A model generated the notes under the pieces. The model was not told where the DNA came from. It ran no database searches and worked only from the letters and a program-made list of their open reading frames with translations. From the NCBI GenBank assembly GCA_937863205.1, contig CALMGA010000193.1:1-26386 (forward strand): DNA of 26,386 bases. Reading direction: 5' to 3'. The DNA is from an uncultured Beijerinckiaceae bacterium. GTDB lineage: Bacteria; Pseudomonadota; Alphaproteobacteria; Rhizobiales; Beijerinckiaceae. The position numbers and the translations under genes were made by a program. Positions 1 to 7,592 of the stretch are shown piece after piece; the first letter of the stretch is position 1; each line of letters begins with the position of its first letter.

Positions 1-120
1 AGTTGGCTCAACATGGTCGAGATCGGCGTGCTGCGCGCCCAGTGCATCGATCGCCGCATCCCCGATCGCGCCAACCTGGAACGCGAGATCACACCTGGGA
101 GCGGCAGCGCAGTCAGAGCC
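1..120 (+). pseudogene. IS630-family transposase, C-terminal fragment
   Basis: Reading from the first base, the translation starts SWLNMVEIGVLRAQCIDRR and continues into RIPDRANLEREI. This is the conserved C-terminal part of IS630-type transposases around the last catalytic acidic residue (LNMxE). The reading frame then slips: the expected continuation TWERQR is present but in another frame, near base 93. The fragment is therefore broken as well as truncated by the window edge and by the unrelated sequence after about base 120. The family is recognised from memory of the motif; no alignment was run. Confidence 0.7.
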
Positions 121-575
121 GAAAAGGAGCTGAAGAAGGGCGTGCGCGGGGTGCGGCCGAGCGAGCGGATGGTGGAGGGACGCTGCAACTGCGAGGCAGA
201 CCTGGTGCGCGGCTACGCCGCCGCCGTGCGCGGCGCGATTACCGACGATGGCCGCGCCCCGCTCGATGCGGCCAGGCTGCGGCTGAAAGGGCGACTGGAG
301 AAGGTCGCCGGCAGCTCGCAGCGGGTGCAGGTCGAACGGGGCATCGCGTCCGCTCGCGGCTGAGGCTGCTGGTCGAGCGGGCGCTCGCCGGCACCGCCGC
401 GCTCTGGCCTGCGGTGCAGCAGGGCTTCGTCCTCGTGCATGCTGCCGCGCGGCTGCTGGCCAACCCCGCCGGAGAAAGGGGGGCCAAGGTCAGGCGGCGC
501 TTCAACGGCCTGCTCGCGGCAATGAGGCACCATCGCGACCGTGCTTGCGGTCTCGCCGCTGCCGTTGACCCCTTC
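121..575 (+). pseudogene. Internal fragment of a second, unrelated transposase
   Basis: Two overlapping frames look coding. One (to base 363) contains RGYAAAVRGAITDDGRAPLD followed by ARLRLKGRLEKVAGS. The other (about 340-580) contains RLLVERALAGTAALWPAVQQ, then HAAARLLANPAGE and VRRRFNGLLAAMRHHRD. Together they resemble the middle of a transposase group whose later part reads DLPRTNNDLEQ; that later part is missing here. The family name is not certain. A frameshift near 340 and truncation at both ends make it a relic. It sits between two IS630 fragments, so the left edge is a nested or recombined IS graveyard. Confidence 0.45.
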
Positions 576-788
576 AGCTTCGTAACGGTGGATCCGGCGC
601 CGGACCGTTTCGCCGCTTTCGCGCACAATAAGGGCGACCTCGGCAACGCCGCGCCGCTGCTTGGTTGTCAAAAGGATCATCTGCGCCCGCGTGCGGATCC
701 GGACGTCGCGCGTCGATCGGTAAAGCTCGTCAAGCTCGTACAGGTGCTCAGCGCTGAAATTGTCAACACGAAGGGCACGCATCTCCAT
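565..788 (-). pseudogene. IS630-family transposase, N-terminal fragment
   Basis: From an ATG at 788 the minus strand encodes MEMRALRVDNFS, then LYELDELYRSTRDVRIRTRA and AEVALIVRESGETVRRRIHR. This is the helix-turn-helix N-terminus of IS630-type transposases. Similarity ends after YEAEGVNG near base 565, where a full-length protein would continue for about 250 more residues. It lies in the opposite orientation to the C-terminal IS630 fragment at the window start, so the two are not one simply interrupted gene unless an inversion occurred. Confidence 0.7.
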
Positions 789-1104
789 CTCACGGGGTCT
801 ATCAAACCACAAGACTTATGACGTTGTACTTAAGTTACATTGATCGAGGTAGGATCATCCTTTGGCGCCTATGCGGGGTCAATCGTGACGCCGGTTCACA
901 CTTTCGCAACGTGAGGCGAATGGAAGCCACGTGCGAAAAGGCGAGCGCCGTGTGGATCAAGCATTTCGACCGCCCGGCCGTTCGCCTCGACATGGTCGTC
1001 TCAAGTCAGGTTGCTACATCGGCGCGACTGGCCTTACGATCTCGGCGCATCCGCACTCCCGGTCGCCGTGGGTCGGAGATGCGAATTCAGTCGCGGGGGA
1101 ACAC
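789..1104. other. Intergenic stretch between IS remnant and first gene
   Basis: No convincing gene is seen. The AT-richer part around 818-845 (TTGTACTTAAGTTACAT) may be the outer end of the IS630 element, though no matching terminal repeat is visible in the window. Near the right side, bases 1083-1088 form one GAATTC hexamer followed by AG. This is a half-site of the palindrome found upstream of aldA, the acyl-CoA dehydrogenase and the SDR gene; alone it is weak evidence for an operator. Confidence 0.4.
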
Positions 1105-1491
1105 ATGATGAAAGTTCATGCCTTCATTTTGACTCTCGGCAGTCTCGTCGGCGTGGCCACTGCCGCGCAGGCGCAAACGGCGTCCGCACCCGCGGATCCC
1201 CTGACAAATCTGCAAAACGTCTTCGGCACGGCGATCGGGGAGTCGTTCCGCGTGCCCGACCAGGTCGCCGCCGCGACCGTTCCCGGCGCTTCCGCAGCTC
1301 TCGGACCGACCCTCGGCGGCGCGCTGCGCACCAGCCTTGAGATCCCCGGCGCCGCCTTTCTCGCTCTGATGCTGCCGTTGGACAATGCCACCTCGGCGAG
1401 CCCGAGTCCGAGCCCGGCTGCGCCGGCACCTCCGCCGTCGCACTCCAAGCGTGCGAAGGCCCATCGTCATCGTGAGCCGACGCAGGGCTGA
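1105..1491 (+). CDS. Small putative secreted protein, proline/alanine-rich tail
   Basis: This is a 128-residue protein of unknown function. The start is either of two tandem ATGs (1105, 1108), preceded by a GGGGGA ribosome-binding site. A clear Sec signal peptide is visible: MMKVHAF, then the hydrophobic run ILTLGSLVGVATA, then a likely AQA cleavage site near residue 22-24. The mature part has a central hydrophobic or amphipathic stretch (IPGAAFLALMLPL) and ends in a low-complexity SPSPSPAAPAPPP segment followed by a basic, histidine-containing tail (HSKRAKAHRHRE). The tail could bind a surface or a metal, but that is speculation. It is similar in style to the other short exported proteins of the window (1751, 13604, 23916). 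No family is recognised. Confidence 0.6.
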   Translation: MMKVHAFILTLGSLVGVATAAQAQTASAPADPLTNLQNVFGTAIGESFRVPDQVAAATVPGASAALGPTLGGALRTSLEIPGAAFLALMLPLDNATSASPSPSPAAPAPPPSHSKRAKAHRHREPTQG

Positions 1492-1633
1492 GGACGGCTT
1501 CCTGGAGGGCTGACGCGGCGGCGCGGCTCCGGTTCGCGGCCAAGCCGCCACTCGTTGGGCCATGAGCGAGCGGGTCACCACGACGCGGGCCCTTTTCGAG
1601 GGCGGCGGCCGACAGTATCTTGCGGCAGGCGTT

Positions 1634-1696
1634 TGTCGGGCCTGCCGACACCTTGGATGGCGAAGCGGCTGTGACTTCGCTCGAAAAAAGCGAGCG
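1634..1696. promoter_or_regulatory. Two stem-loops in leader of small gene
   Basis: Two short perfect hairpins lie in the 259-nt gap before the gene at 1751. TGTCGG-GCCTG-CCGACA spans 1634-1650. CGCTCG-AAAAAAG-CGAGCG spans 1678-1696. Neither is followed by a T run in the + direction, so they are poor intrinsic terminators for the gene ending at 1491. They may be protein-binding palindromes or leader structure. The call rests only on the visible inverted repeats. Confidence 0.3.
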
Positions 1697-1750
1697 TCGC
1701 GCCCTGGCTGGCAAGCCGGGCAGGTTTTCGACCCACCTCAGGAGATCCTG

Positions 1751-1990
1751 ATGACGCGACCTGCCTTGGTCCTGATGATGGTTTGCAGCGTGTCAGCTTG
1801 GCAAATGCCGGCGGCTCGGGCCCTCGGCGGAGGCGGCACCGCTCCGGGAGGTCCGCTCAGCGGCACCATTCGACCGGCGTGCAACGGGTACAGGATGGAT
1901 GGCACCCTGGACGCGGGAGGCCAGAGCGCGTGCGCCAGGATGCCGGCCGTTCCGCAACCTGAACTGCGGCGCTTCCGCCATATCGATTGA
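1751..1990 (+). CDS. Small putative secreted protein
   Basis: This is a 79-residue protein starting at an ATG with AGGAGA six bases upstream. The N-terminus MTRPALVLMMVCSVSAW leads to an AARA-type cleavage region near residue 25, consistent with export. The mature part begins with a glycine-rich stretch (LGGGGTAPGGPLSGT) and holds two cysteines (IRPACNGY, SACARM) that could form a disulfide. The C-terminal residues after about 60 look unlike a folded domain, and another frame remains open there, so a late frameshift is possible. Function is unknown and it has no recognised family. Confidence 0.5.
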   Translation: MTRPALVLMMVCSVSAWQMPAARALGGGGTAPGGPLSGTIRPACNGYRMDGTLDAGGQSACARMPAVPQPELRRFRHID

Positions 1991-2131
1991 GATCTATATG
2001 CAAGGAGATCGCGGTCTTCCGATCGGGCGATCCGCGTTGAGCGGCCTCGTGAAGGTCCGTGTCGGTTCAGGCCGCTTCGAACGCCGCGCGCGACGATGAG
2101 GCCCGAACACCCAGGCTGTCGGCTGCGGGCT

Positions 2132-3442
2132 TCACTTGTCGATGAGCCGGGCGGGCACGGTGAGCAAAGCGATCCCACCCAGCGCGACGATGACTCCGAA
2201 CAGGTACAGGGATGAGGCCGAGCTTCGCGTGAGTTGCGTCAGCCAGCCGACGATGAAGGTGCTGACGAAGCCCGCGACGTTGCCGAGCGAGTTGATCAGG
2301 GCAATCCCTGCTGCCGCCGCCGCACCGCCGAGAAAGGTTGCAGGGATGCACCAGAAGGACGCCTGCGCTGCCGAGGCGCCGGCCGCCGCCGCCGAGAGCC
2401 CGATCATGGCTAGTGTGATATTGCTGCCGGCGGCGGCGGTGACAACGAGGCCGGACCCGCAGAGAACGGTCGGCACCAGCGTATGCCAGCGACGCTCCCT
2501 CATCCGGTCGGCGCTGACGTTGACCAGGACCATCACGACGATGGCGACGGTGTAGGGCACGGCGGTCAGCAGGCCGATGGTCAACGGATCGACGACGCTG
2601 GTCTGCTTGATCAGCGACGGAAGCCAGAAGCTGATGATGTAGATGCCGCAGACGATGGCGAAGTAGATGACGCCGAGAAGCCAGACGCGCACGTCGCTGA
2701 AGGCTTGCGACAGGTGCGAGTGGCTTGCCTTCTCGCCTTCCTCGCGGGCGATGTTGACGGCGACGACGCGACGCTCCTCCGGGTCGAGCCAGCCGGCATC
2801 GGCCACCCTGTCGTTCAGGTAGAAAAGTGTGACGACGCCGAGCACCACGGAGGGGATCGTCTCGACGATGAACAGCCATTGCCAGCCGCTCAGGCCGTGG
2901 CTGCCGCTGACGGCGCTCAGGATCCAGCCCGAAACGGGGCCGCCGACGATGCTGGCGCAGGGAATGGCTGCCAGGAAATAGGCCGTGATCTTGCCGCGGC
3001 GAGCGGCCGGATACCAATGGGTCAGATAAAGGAGAACGCCTGGGATGAAGCCGGCCTCGGCTGCACCGAGCAGGAAGCGGAGGACATAGAAGGTCAGCGG
3101 CGTCTTGACGAAGATCATCGCCGCCGAGATGAGACCCCAGCTGATCATGATGCGCGCGATCCACACCTTGGCGCCGACGCGGAACATGATGATGTTGCTC
3201 GGGATCTCAAGAAGCACGTAGCCGAGAAAGAAGACGCCCGCGCCGAACCCGTAGATTGTCTCGGTGAAGTGCAGTTCGTCCAGCATCTGCAACTTGGCGA
3301 AGCCGACGTTGACGCGGTCGAGATAGGCGGCGAGATAGCAGATGAACAGGAACGGTACGATGCGTGCCGTGACCTTGCGATAGATCCGGTCTTCGGCCGC
3401 GACCATATCAGCGGTGATCATGTGTCCGGGAAGAGTTTGCAT
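2132..3442 (-). CDS. MFS transporter, anion:cation symporter (ACS) type
   Basis: This is a 436-residue inner-membrane permease of the major facilitator superfamily with about twelve hydrophobic segments. The first transmembrane region ends in CYLAAYLDRVNVGFAK, the signature of the ACS family (4-hydroxyphenylacetate, tartrate, phthalate and related carboxylate permeases). The conserved ARRGK loop and GGPVSGWIL segment also fit. ATG 3442 (MQTLPGHM) was chosen because AGAGGA lies just upstream; a longer reading frame reaches 3565 but lacks the family pattern. It probably imports a carboxylate by proton symport, and a hydroxyacid or keto-acid substrate of the neighbouring pathway is a reasonable guess. 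It is transcribed away from the aldA operon and no palindrome of the GAATTCNGAATTC type is seen upstream, so it may be regulated separately. Confidence 0.88.
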   Translation of the reverse strand: MQTLPGHMITADMVAAEDRIYRKVTARIVPFLFICYLAAYLDRVNVGFAKLQMLDELHFTETIYGFGAGVFFLGYVLLEIPSNIIMFRVGAKVWIARIMISWGLISAAMIFVKTPLTFYVLRFLLGAAEAGFIPGVLLYLTHWYPAARRGKITAYFLAAIPCASIVGGPVSGWILSAVSGSHGLSGWQWLFIVETIPSVVLGVVTLFYLNDRVADAGWLDPEERRVVAVNIAREEGEKASHSHLSQAFSDVRVWLLGVIYFAIVCGIYIISFWLPSLIKQTSVVDPLTIGLLTAVPYTVAIVVMVLVNVSADRMRERRWHTLVPTVLCGSGLVVTAAAGSNITLAMIGLSAAAAGASAAQASFWCIPATFLGGAAAAAGIALINSLGNVAGFVSTFIVGWLTQLTRSSASSLYLFGVIVALGGIALLTVPARLIDK

Positions 3443-4428
3443 TGCGCGTCCTCTGGCCTGGTCCTGTCGCGATGCCGGTTCGCCCGGCCAGCAGCTTGAG
3501 CCACGCCTGATATGCGGCGGCCGGATGAGCCGGCGGAGGCCTCGTTTGATCGACGACGGCGGCAAGCGAAGCCGCCGGTGCGGATGCCGTTCACGACGTC
3601 AGCCGGCGCAGGCGGTTGGACGTCACGTCGGCCACGACCCAGCGAGCACGAGCGCACGCGGGCCGGCCTGAGCAGCCTTGCGGAAACCCGCTCACCGGGA
3701 CGAGCAGGAGATCACCTCAGATGCCCAAACTTCGATGGAAAGGGCGCCAGCGATCGCCAGACTCCCTTAAGCTTCAGGGCAAGCACGAAACCCTTTTCAG
3801 CCTGCGAATGCCTCGGATCGCCCTGCAGCCTCCCGCACACGCCCGATCCCCAGGAGAGGTCGAGCCACTCGGATCCCGGCGAGCCACGCTCGCGCGTCAT
3901 GCTCGGATGCCCTCGCGCGAACACGATGGGGCCGCGAACACGATGAGGCATGGCCATGCGCCGTCGGGCTTCAGCAGGGTGTGCGTAAACCCGCACCGAT
4001 CGGCTTGCCGCATCCCCGGCGAGGTCTTTGCCTTTGCAGGAGCACGGCGGAACGCGCACCGCAGGCGTGACGCCCGCATCGAGCTGAAACAGGAAGGGAG
4101 CCGATCGCCTGCTGACCGATCGGGACGAGCGGCATCGTCCGCCCGGCCTCGCCGGCCCATATGAGCATGCCCAACGACAGGAGAGTGAAAGGAAGCGTGC
4201 GCATGGACCTTTACCGGCTCGCAGGCATGAAGAATCGACGTGCGGTCCCGCTTCGATCCCTGCGGGTTTCCGGCGGCACCTGGGGCGTGGGGCCCATGAC
4301 GAACGCCTCGTTGGATCGTCGGTCCGCGCTTGATCGTTCATGCACGGACCTGTGACATATCCGACCGTTCCGATGAATACCGGGCAAGCTCTTTCCAATG
4401 ACGGAGGGAAACCCGATTGCGTCGTTCC
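3443..4428. other. Gene-poor region between MFS gene and aldA promoter
   Basis: About 1 kb separates the divergent MFS and aldA genes. Several long open frames run on both strands, but they are arginine/proline-rich and carry no recognisable domain, as expected of chance frames in GC-rich DNA. The only candidate with gene-like features is a short minus-strand frame with a signal peptide (3971-4204). An inverted repeat GGTCCG (4321-4326) / CGGACC (4345-4350) with an 18-nt loop is present and has no T tract. This may be decayed coding DNA. Confidence 0.4.
3971..4204 (-). CDS. Possible small secreted protein, perhaps frameshifted
   Basis: This 77-residue frame starts at ATG 4204 with AAGG just upstream. 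MRTLPFTLLSLGMLIWAGEA looks like a signal peptide and is the best hydrophobic N-terminus in this gap. The rest (about residues 25-77) is cysteine- and arginine-rich and may be out of frame: the composition changes after residue 45, and another minus frame stays open downstream to about 3897. No family is recognised. It could be a broken exported-protein gene or a chance frame. Confidence 0.3.
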   Translation of the reverse strand: MRTLPFTLLSLGMLIWAGEAGRTMPLVPIGQQAIGSLPVSARCGRHACGARSAVLLQRQRPRRGCGKPIGAGLRTPC

Positions 4429-4443
4429 CTACCGTGACGGTAG
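4429..4443. promoter_or_regulatory. Palindrome CTACCG-TGA-CGGTAG upstream of aldA
   Basis: A perfect 6-bp inverted repeat with a 3-nt centre sits four bases before the GAATTCCGAATTC palindrome. It is 72 nt upstream of the aldA start codon. No copy was seen at the other two operator-bearing promoters, so it may bind a different factor or be coincidental. Confidence 0.4.
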
Positions 4444-4447
4444 TTCT

Positions 4448-4460
4448 GAATTCCGAATTC
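4448..4460. promoter_or_regulatory. Candidate operator GAATTCCGAATTC, aldA promoter
   Basis: This 13-bp odd-centred palindrome has two GAATTC arms flanking one base and lies 55 nt upstream of aldA. The same motif is found at 17383-17395 and, with one mismatch, at 24208-24220, each time shortly before a catabolic gene. The recurrence at matching distance is the evidence for function; the binding protein (most simply the GntR regulator at 17555) is inferred. Confidence 0.6.
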
Positions 4461-4515
4461 GGAGACGTCGTCCGCGGCGGCTGTTCATGCGCCGAGGATA
4501 ACAGCAGGGCGGTCC

Positions 4516-5952
4516 ATGTACACCAGCCATTCGAACTACATTGGCGGAGCGCTCGTCGCCGATGCGTCCGGTTCCGCCCTGCCGGTGTACAATCCGTCGC
4601 GTGAAACTCAGCTTTCGGAGATCCCGATTTCCTCGGCGAGCATGGTCGACGCCGCCGTGCAGGCAGCCAAGAAGGCACAGGTCGAATGGGGGCGTCGCCC
4701 CGCCATCGAACGCGCCAGCGTGCTGCGTGCGATCGCGAGCGGCATCCGCGGGCGGATCGATCGGATCGCCAACATCATCTCGGAGGAGCAGGGCAAGGTT
4801 CTGCCGCTCGCGACCGTTGAGGTTCAGTTCACCGCCGCCTACCTCGACTACATGGCCGAATGGGCGCGCCGCATCGAAGGCGAAACGATCCAGAGCGACC
4901 GGCCGGGCGAGACAATTCTGTTGTTTCGCAAACCGATCGGCGTGGTCGCCGGCATCCTGCCCTGGAACTTCCCGTTCTTCCTGATCGCGCGCAAGCTCGG
5001 GCCGGCCCTGGTGACCGGCAACACCATCGTGATCAAGCCGAGCGAGGAAACGCCGAACAACGCGGCTGAATTCATCGACCTCTTGAAGGACATCGACGTC
5101 CCGGCCGGGGTGATCAACTTCGTTTTCGGCACCGGCGCGGTCACCGGACAGGCGTTGTCGAGCCATCCCGACGTCGGCCTGATCAGCTTCACGGGGAGCG
5201 TCGAGACCGGCTCCCGGATCATGGCTGCCGCGGCCCGCAACATCACCAAGGTCAATCTTGAACTCGGCGGCAAGGCGCCGGCGATCGTCCTGAACGACGC
5301 CGACATTCCGCTGGCCGTGAAAGCGATCACCGCGTCGCGAACCCTGAACAGCGGTCAGGTCTGCAATGCGGCCGAGCGCGTGTACGTCGAGGCGGCCATC
5401 GCCGACCAGTTCACCGAAAAGCTCGCCGAGGCGATGAAGGCCGTCAGGTTCGGCGATCCACTTGGCAATACCCCCGTCGACATGGGACCGCTGATCAACC
5501 GGGCCGGCCTGACCAAGGTCGACGATCTCGTGAAATCGGCCGTGCGGCAGGGCGGATCGGTGATCGCCGGCGGCGGCATCGCCGACCGCGGCGCCGGCCA
5601 CTTCTTCGAGCCGACCGTGATCGCGGGATGTCGCCCCGATATGGATGTGATGACGCGCGAGATCTTCGGGCCGGTGCTGCCGATCATGAAGGTGTCTGGT
5701 CTGGACGAGGCGATCAGCCTCGCCAACGAGACCGAATACGGCCTGACGTCCTCGATCTACACGACCAGTCTCACGAGCACGATGCGCGCGGTCAAGGAAC
5801 TCTCGTTTGGCGAAACCTACGTCAATCGCGAGAACTTCGAGGCGATGCAGGGCTTCCACGCGGGGGTGCGGAAGTCGGGCATCGGCGGCGCCGACGGCAA
5901 GCATGGGGTCTACGAATACACGGCGACGCATGTCGCCTACATCCAGGCCTGA
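4516..5952 (+). CDS. aldA: NAD(P)-dependent lactaldehyde/glycolaldehyde-type aldehyde dehydrogenase
   Basis: This 478-residue cytoplasmic enzyme oxidises an aldehyde to a carboxylate. The sequence closely follows E. coli AldA (lactaldehyde/glycolaldehyde dehydrogenase): shared blocks include YMAEWARRIEGETIQSDRPG, ILPWNFPFFLIARK and ETYVNRENFEAMQGFHAG. Catalytic residues are visible: Asn151 (PWNF), general base Glu249 (LELGGK) and nucleophile Cys283 (SGQVCN), essentially at AldA positions. The start ATG 4516 follows an AGGGCGG-like ribosome-binding site. It is the first gene of the putative long operon and carries the GAATTCCGAATTC palindrome in its promoter. AldA enzymes prefer 2-hydroxyaldehydes, so the context (PQQ dehydrogenase, CoA ligase, ThDP lyase) suggests oxidation of a 2-hydroxyaldehyde derived from a 1,2-diol. 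The family is certain; the substrate is inferred. Confidence 0.9.
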   Translation: MYTSHSNYIGGALVADASGSALPVYNPSRETQLSEIPISSASMVDAAVQAAKKAQVEWGRRPAIERASVLRAIASGIRGRIDRIANIISEEQGKVLPLATVEVQFTAAYLDYMAEWARRIEGETIQSDRPGETILLFRKPIGVVAGILPWNFPFFLIARKLGPALVTGNTIVIKPSEETPNNAAEFIDLLKDIDVPAGVINFVFGTGAVTGQALSSHPDVGLISFTGSVETGSRIMAAAARNITKVNLELGGKAPAIVLNDADIPLAVKAITASRTLNSGQVCNAAERVYVEAAIADQFTEKLAEAMKAVRFGDPLGNTPVDMGPLINRAGLTKVDDLVKSAVRQGGSVIAGGGIADRGAGHFFEPTVIAGCRPDMDVMTREIFGPVLPIMKVSGLDEAISLANETEYGLTSSIYTTSLTSTMRAVKELSFGETYVNRENFEAMQGFHAGVRKSGIGGADGKHGVYEYTATHVAYIQA

Positions 5953-6036
5953 GCCGGAAGAACACCAGCGATGCTGAACCAGCAAAGTACGTCGGTGGCC
6001 GTGGAGCCCCCGACGTCCTCACGATCGGGGGAAGGA

Positions 6037-6918
6037 ATGACAGGGAAAATCGGAGTTTACCTGGCGGGTGCAATCGTCGCGTTCCTGCCGCTCTCACCGG
6101 TTCATGCGGAGAACGTGACGTTCGCGGTCATCGGGCCGCACGAGTACGAACTCCCTGTCAATTTCAAGGACTTCGATGCCTTCGTGCAGTACGGGTTCAC
6201 CAACAAGACGAACCAGAGCTTCACGCCGAACGGTGGTCTGACCCACATTCCCAACCAGGACCTGAACGTCGGTCTCACCAAGATCGTCCGGTTCATCACC
6301 TTCGACTCGCTGCCCAACGTCGGTTTCGCGCCGGAAGCGATCGTGCCCGAAATCCAGGCGAACAGCGGTTCGGGGTCGAACGTCTACGGCATCGCCGATC
6401 CCATTTTCGGCGGCGCCGTCTGGGTCAAGCCGAACAAGAACTCGACATTCGGCTTCCAAACGTTCATCACGGCGCCGATCGGCACGAAGCAATTCACCAG
6501 CAACTTTTATTCGAACATCTCGACGATCTTTTACGACTACCAATTCAAGAATTTTGATATCGACGGCAATACCGGCGGCGTCTTCCGCAGCGACCAGCGA
6601 ACGCCGGGGGCGGACCGCCTGATCACCGGCACGACCTTCTTCACCGATCTCCGGATCGGATACAAATTCAATCAGCCCTCGTTCCCGATTGAGCCGTTCT
6701 TCGCACTCGACTACGAGTTCACCAACGGCGTGAAGGACGCGGTCACCGGATTGGCCGTCCCCAATTCCAACACCGAGGATCTGGCCCTCGGCGCCGGCGG
6801 CGTTTGGACGATCTCCGACAAGTACAGCCTGACGATCCGCTATTCACGGAGCGTGTACGGCCTCAACGAACCTCCAACCAACGCTGCTTACCTGAAATTC
6901 GTCAGCATCCTTCCTTGA
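6037..6918 (+). CDS. Outer-membrane protein, phenol-degradation (MetA/SphA-like) family
   Basis: This 293-residue protein has a signal peptide (MTGKIGVYLAGAIVAFLPLS, cleavage after HA near residue 24). The body is rich in aromatic and alternating residues typical of outer-membrane beta-barrels and resembles the Phenol_MetA_deg family (Pfam PF13557). Examples are DLRIGYKFNQPSFPIEPFFA, the repeated tyrosine/phenylalanine strands, and YSLTIRYSRSVYGL near the end. Members are linked to uptake of hydrophobic or aromatic growth substrates across the outer membrane, though few have been tested. ATG 6037 was preferred over an upstream in-frame ATG (5971) because GGGGAAGGA immediately precedes it and it gives a normal signal peptide. 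It lies 84 nt after aldA and 46 nt before the Rieske gene, which suggests co-transcription. Confidence 0.75.
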   Translation: MTGKIGVYLAGAIVAFLPLSPVHAENVTFAVIGPHEYELPVNFKDFDAFVQYGFTNKTNQSFTPNGGLTHIPNQDLNVGLTKIVRFITFDSLPNVGFAPEAIVPEIQANSGSGSNVYGIADPIFGGAVWVKPNKNSTFGFQTFITAPIGTKQFTSNFYSNISTIFYDYQFKNFDIDGNTGGVFRSDQRTPGADRLITGTTFFTDLRIGYKFNQPSFPIEPFFALDYEFTNGVKDAVTGLAVPNSNTEDLALGAGGVWTISDKYSLTIRYSRSVYGLNEPPTNAAYLKFVSILP

Positions 6919-6964
6919 TCCCACTCGGTGCGGTCGAAACCACAATGGCGCGAAAGGGTCCGTT

Positions 6965-7567
6965 TTGAGCGAGGCAAGCAGCAAGGCTTGGTCCGAAGGT
7001 TGCGTCGACCGCCGGGATGCGCTCGCCATCGGCGCATTCGCCTGTCTCGCCCCGGTGGTGTTTCCGAGGGCGGCCCGGGCCGACGCCGCTGCCGACGAGC
7101 TTCCGTCCAAGGGCGATCATCTGATCGCAGGCGAGGGTGATGCGAACTCGCCGCCGCTCCTGATCGAGGCCGTGAAGGTGGGCGGCGAGATCGTAACCGG
7201 GCTCGCGGTGACGCCCGCTGGCCAACTCAAGGACAACTCGCGGTTCGCCAAGCTCATCCTCTTCCGGTTCGACCCGAAGGACATTCCGGAGGCGGTGAGA
7301 CCGATGACGGTCGATGGCGTGATGGCCTTCTCGGCCATCTGCACGCATCAAGGCTGTGAATTGAGCGCGTGGGACCCGAGCAGCGAGCAACTCAGGTGTT
7401 TCTGCCACGGGTCCGCTTTCCTTCCCGCCAAGGGCGGCGAGGTCGCGAACGGCCCCGCCGTCAAGCAACTTCCCATGCTGCCGCTGAGCAAAGGGGAGGG
7501 TGGCAGGTTGCTGGTCGCCGATAATTTCACGGCGCAGCCGGGCCCACCTCAGAAGACGAAGCTGTAG
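6965..7567 (+). CDS. Exported Rieske [2Fe-2S] protein
   Basis: This 200-residue protein has both Rieske cluster motifs: C126-T-H128-Q-G-C131 and C145-F-C147-H148-G-S150. The extra pair Cys131/Cys147 (disulfide) and Ser150 match high-potential bc1-type Rieske proteins rather than ring-hydroxylating oxygenase ferredoxins. The N-terminus has an RR pair before a hydrophobic stretch (DRRDALAIGAFACLAPVV) and an ARA site near residue 39, consistent with TAT export of a pre-folded cluster protein. The start is TTG 6965 with AAAGGG six bases upstream; no in-frame ATG or GTG gives the signal. The gene is 25 nt before the PQQ dehydrogenase, and no cytochrome c gene is in the operon. A role as periplasmic electron acceptor for that enzyme is inferred. 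Confidence 0.82.
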   Translation: MSEASSKAWSEGCVDRRDALAIGAFACLAPVVFPRAARADAAADELPSKGDHLIAGEGDANSPPLLIEAVKVGGEIVTGLAVTPAGQLKDNSRFAKLILFRFDPKDIPEAVRPMTVDGVMAFSAICTHQGCELSAWDPSSEQLRCFCHGSAFLPAKGGEVANGPAVKQLPMLPLSKGEGGRLLVADNFTAQPGPPQKTKL

Positions 7568-7592
7568 GCACAACAAGAATCGGGAGGCAGAC

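Noticed and set aside
4448..4460. Double EcoRI sites as a cloning artefact
   Set aside because: GAATTC pairs recur at three places, all in promoters, one with a substitution and each with different flanks, which a linker artefact would not give.
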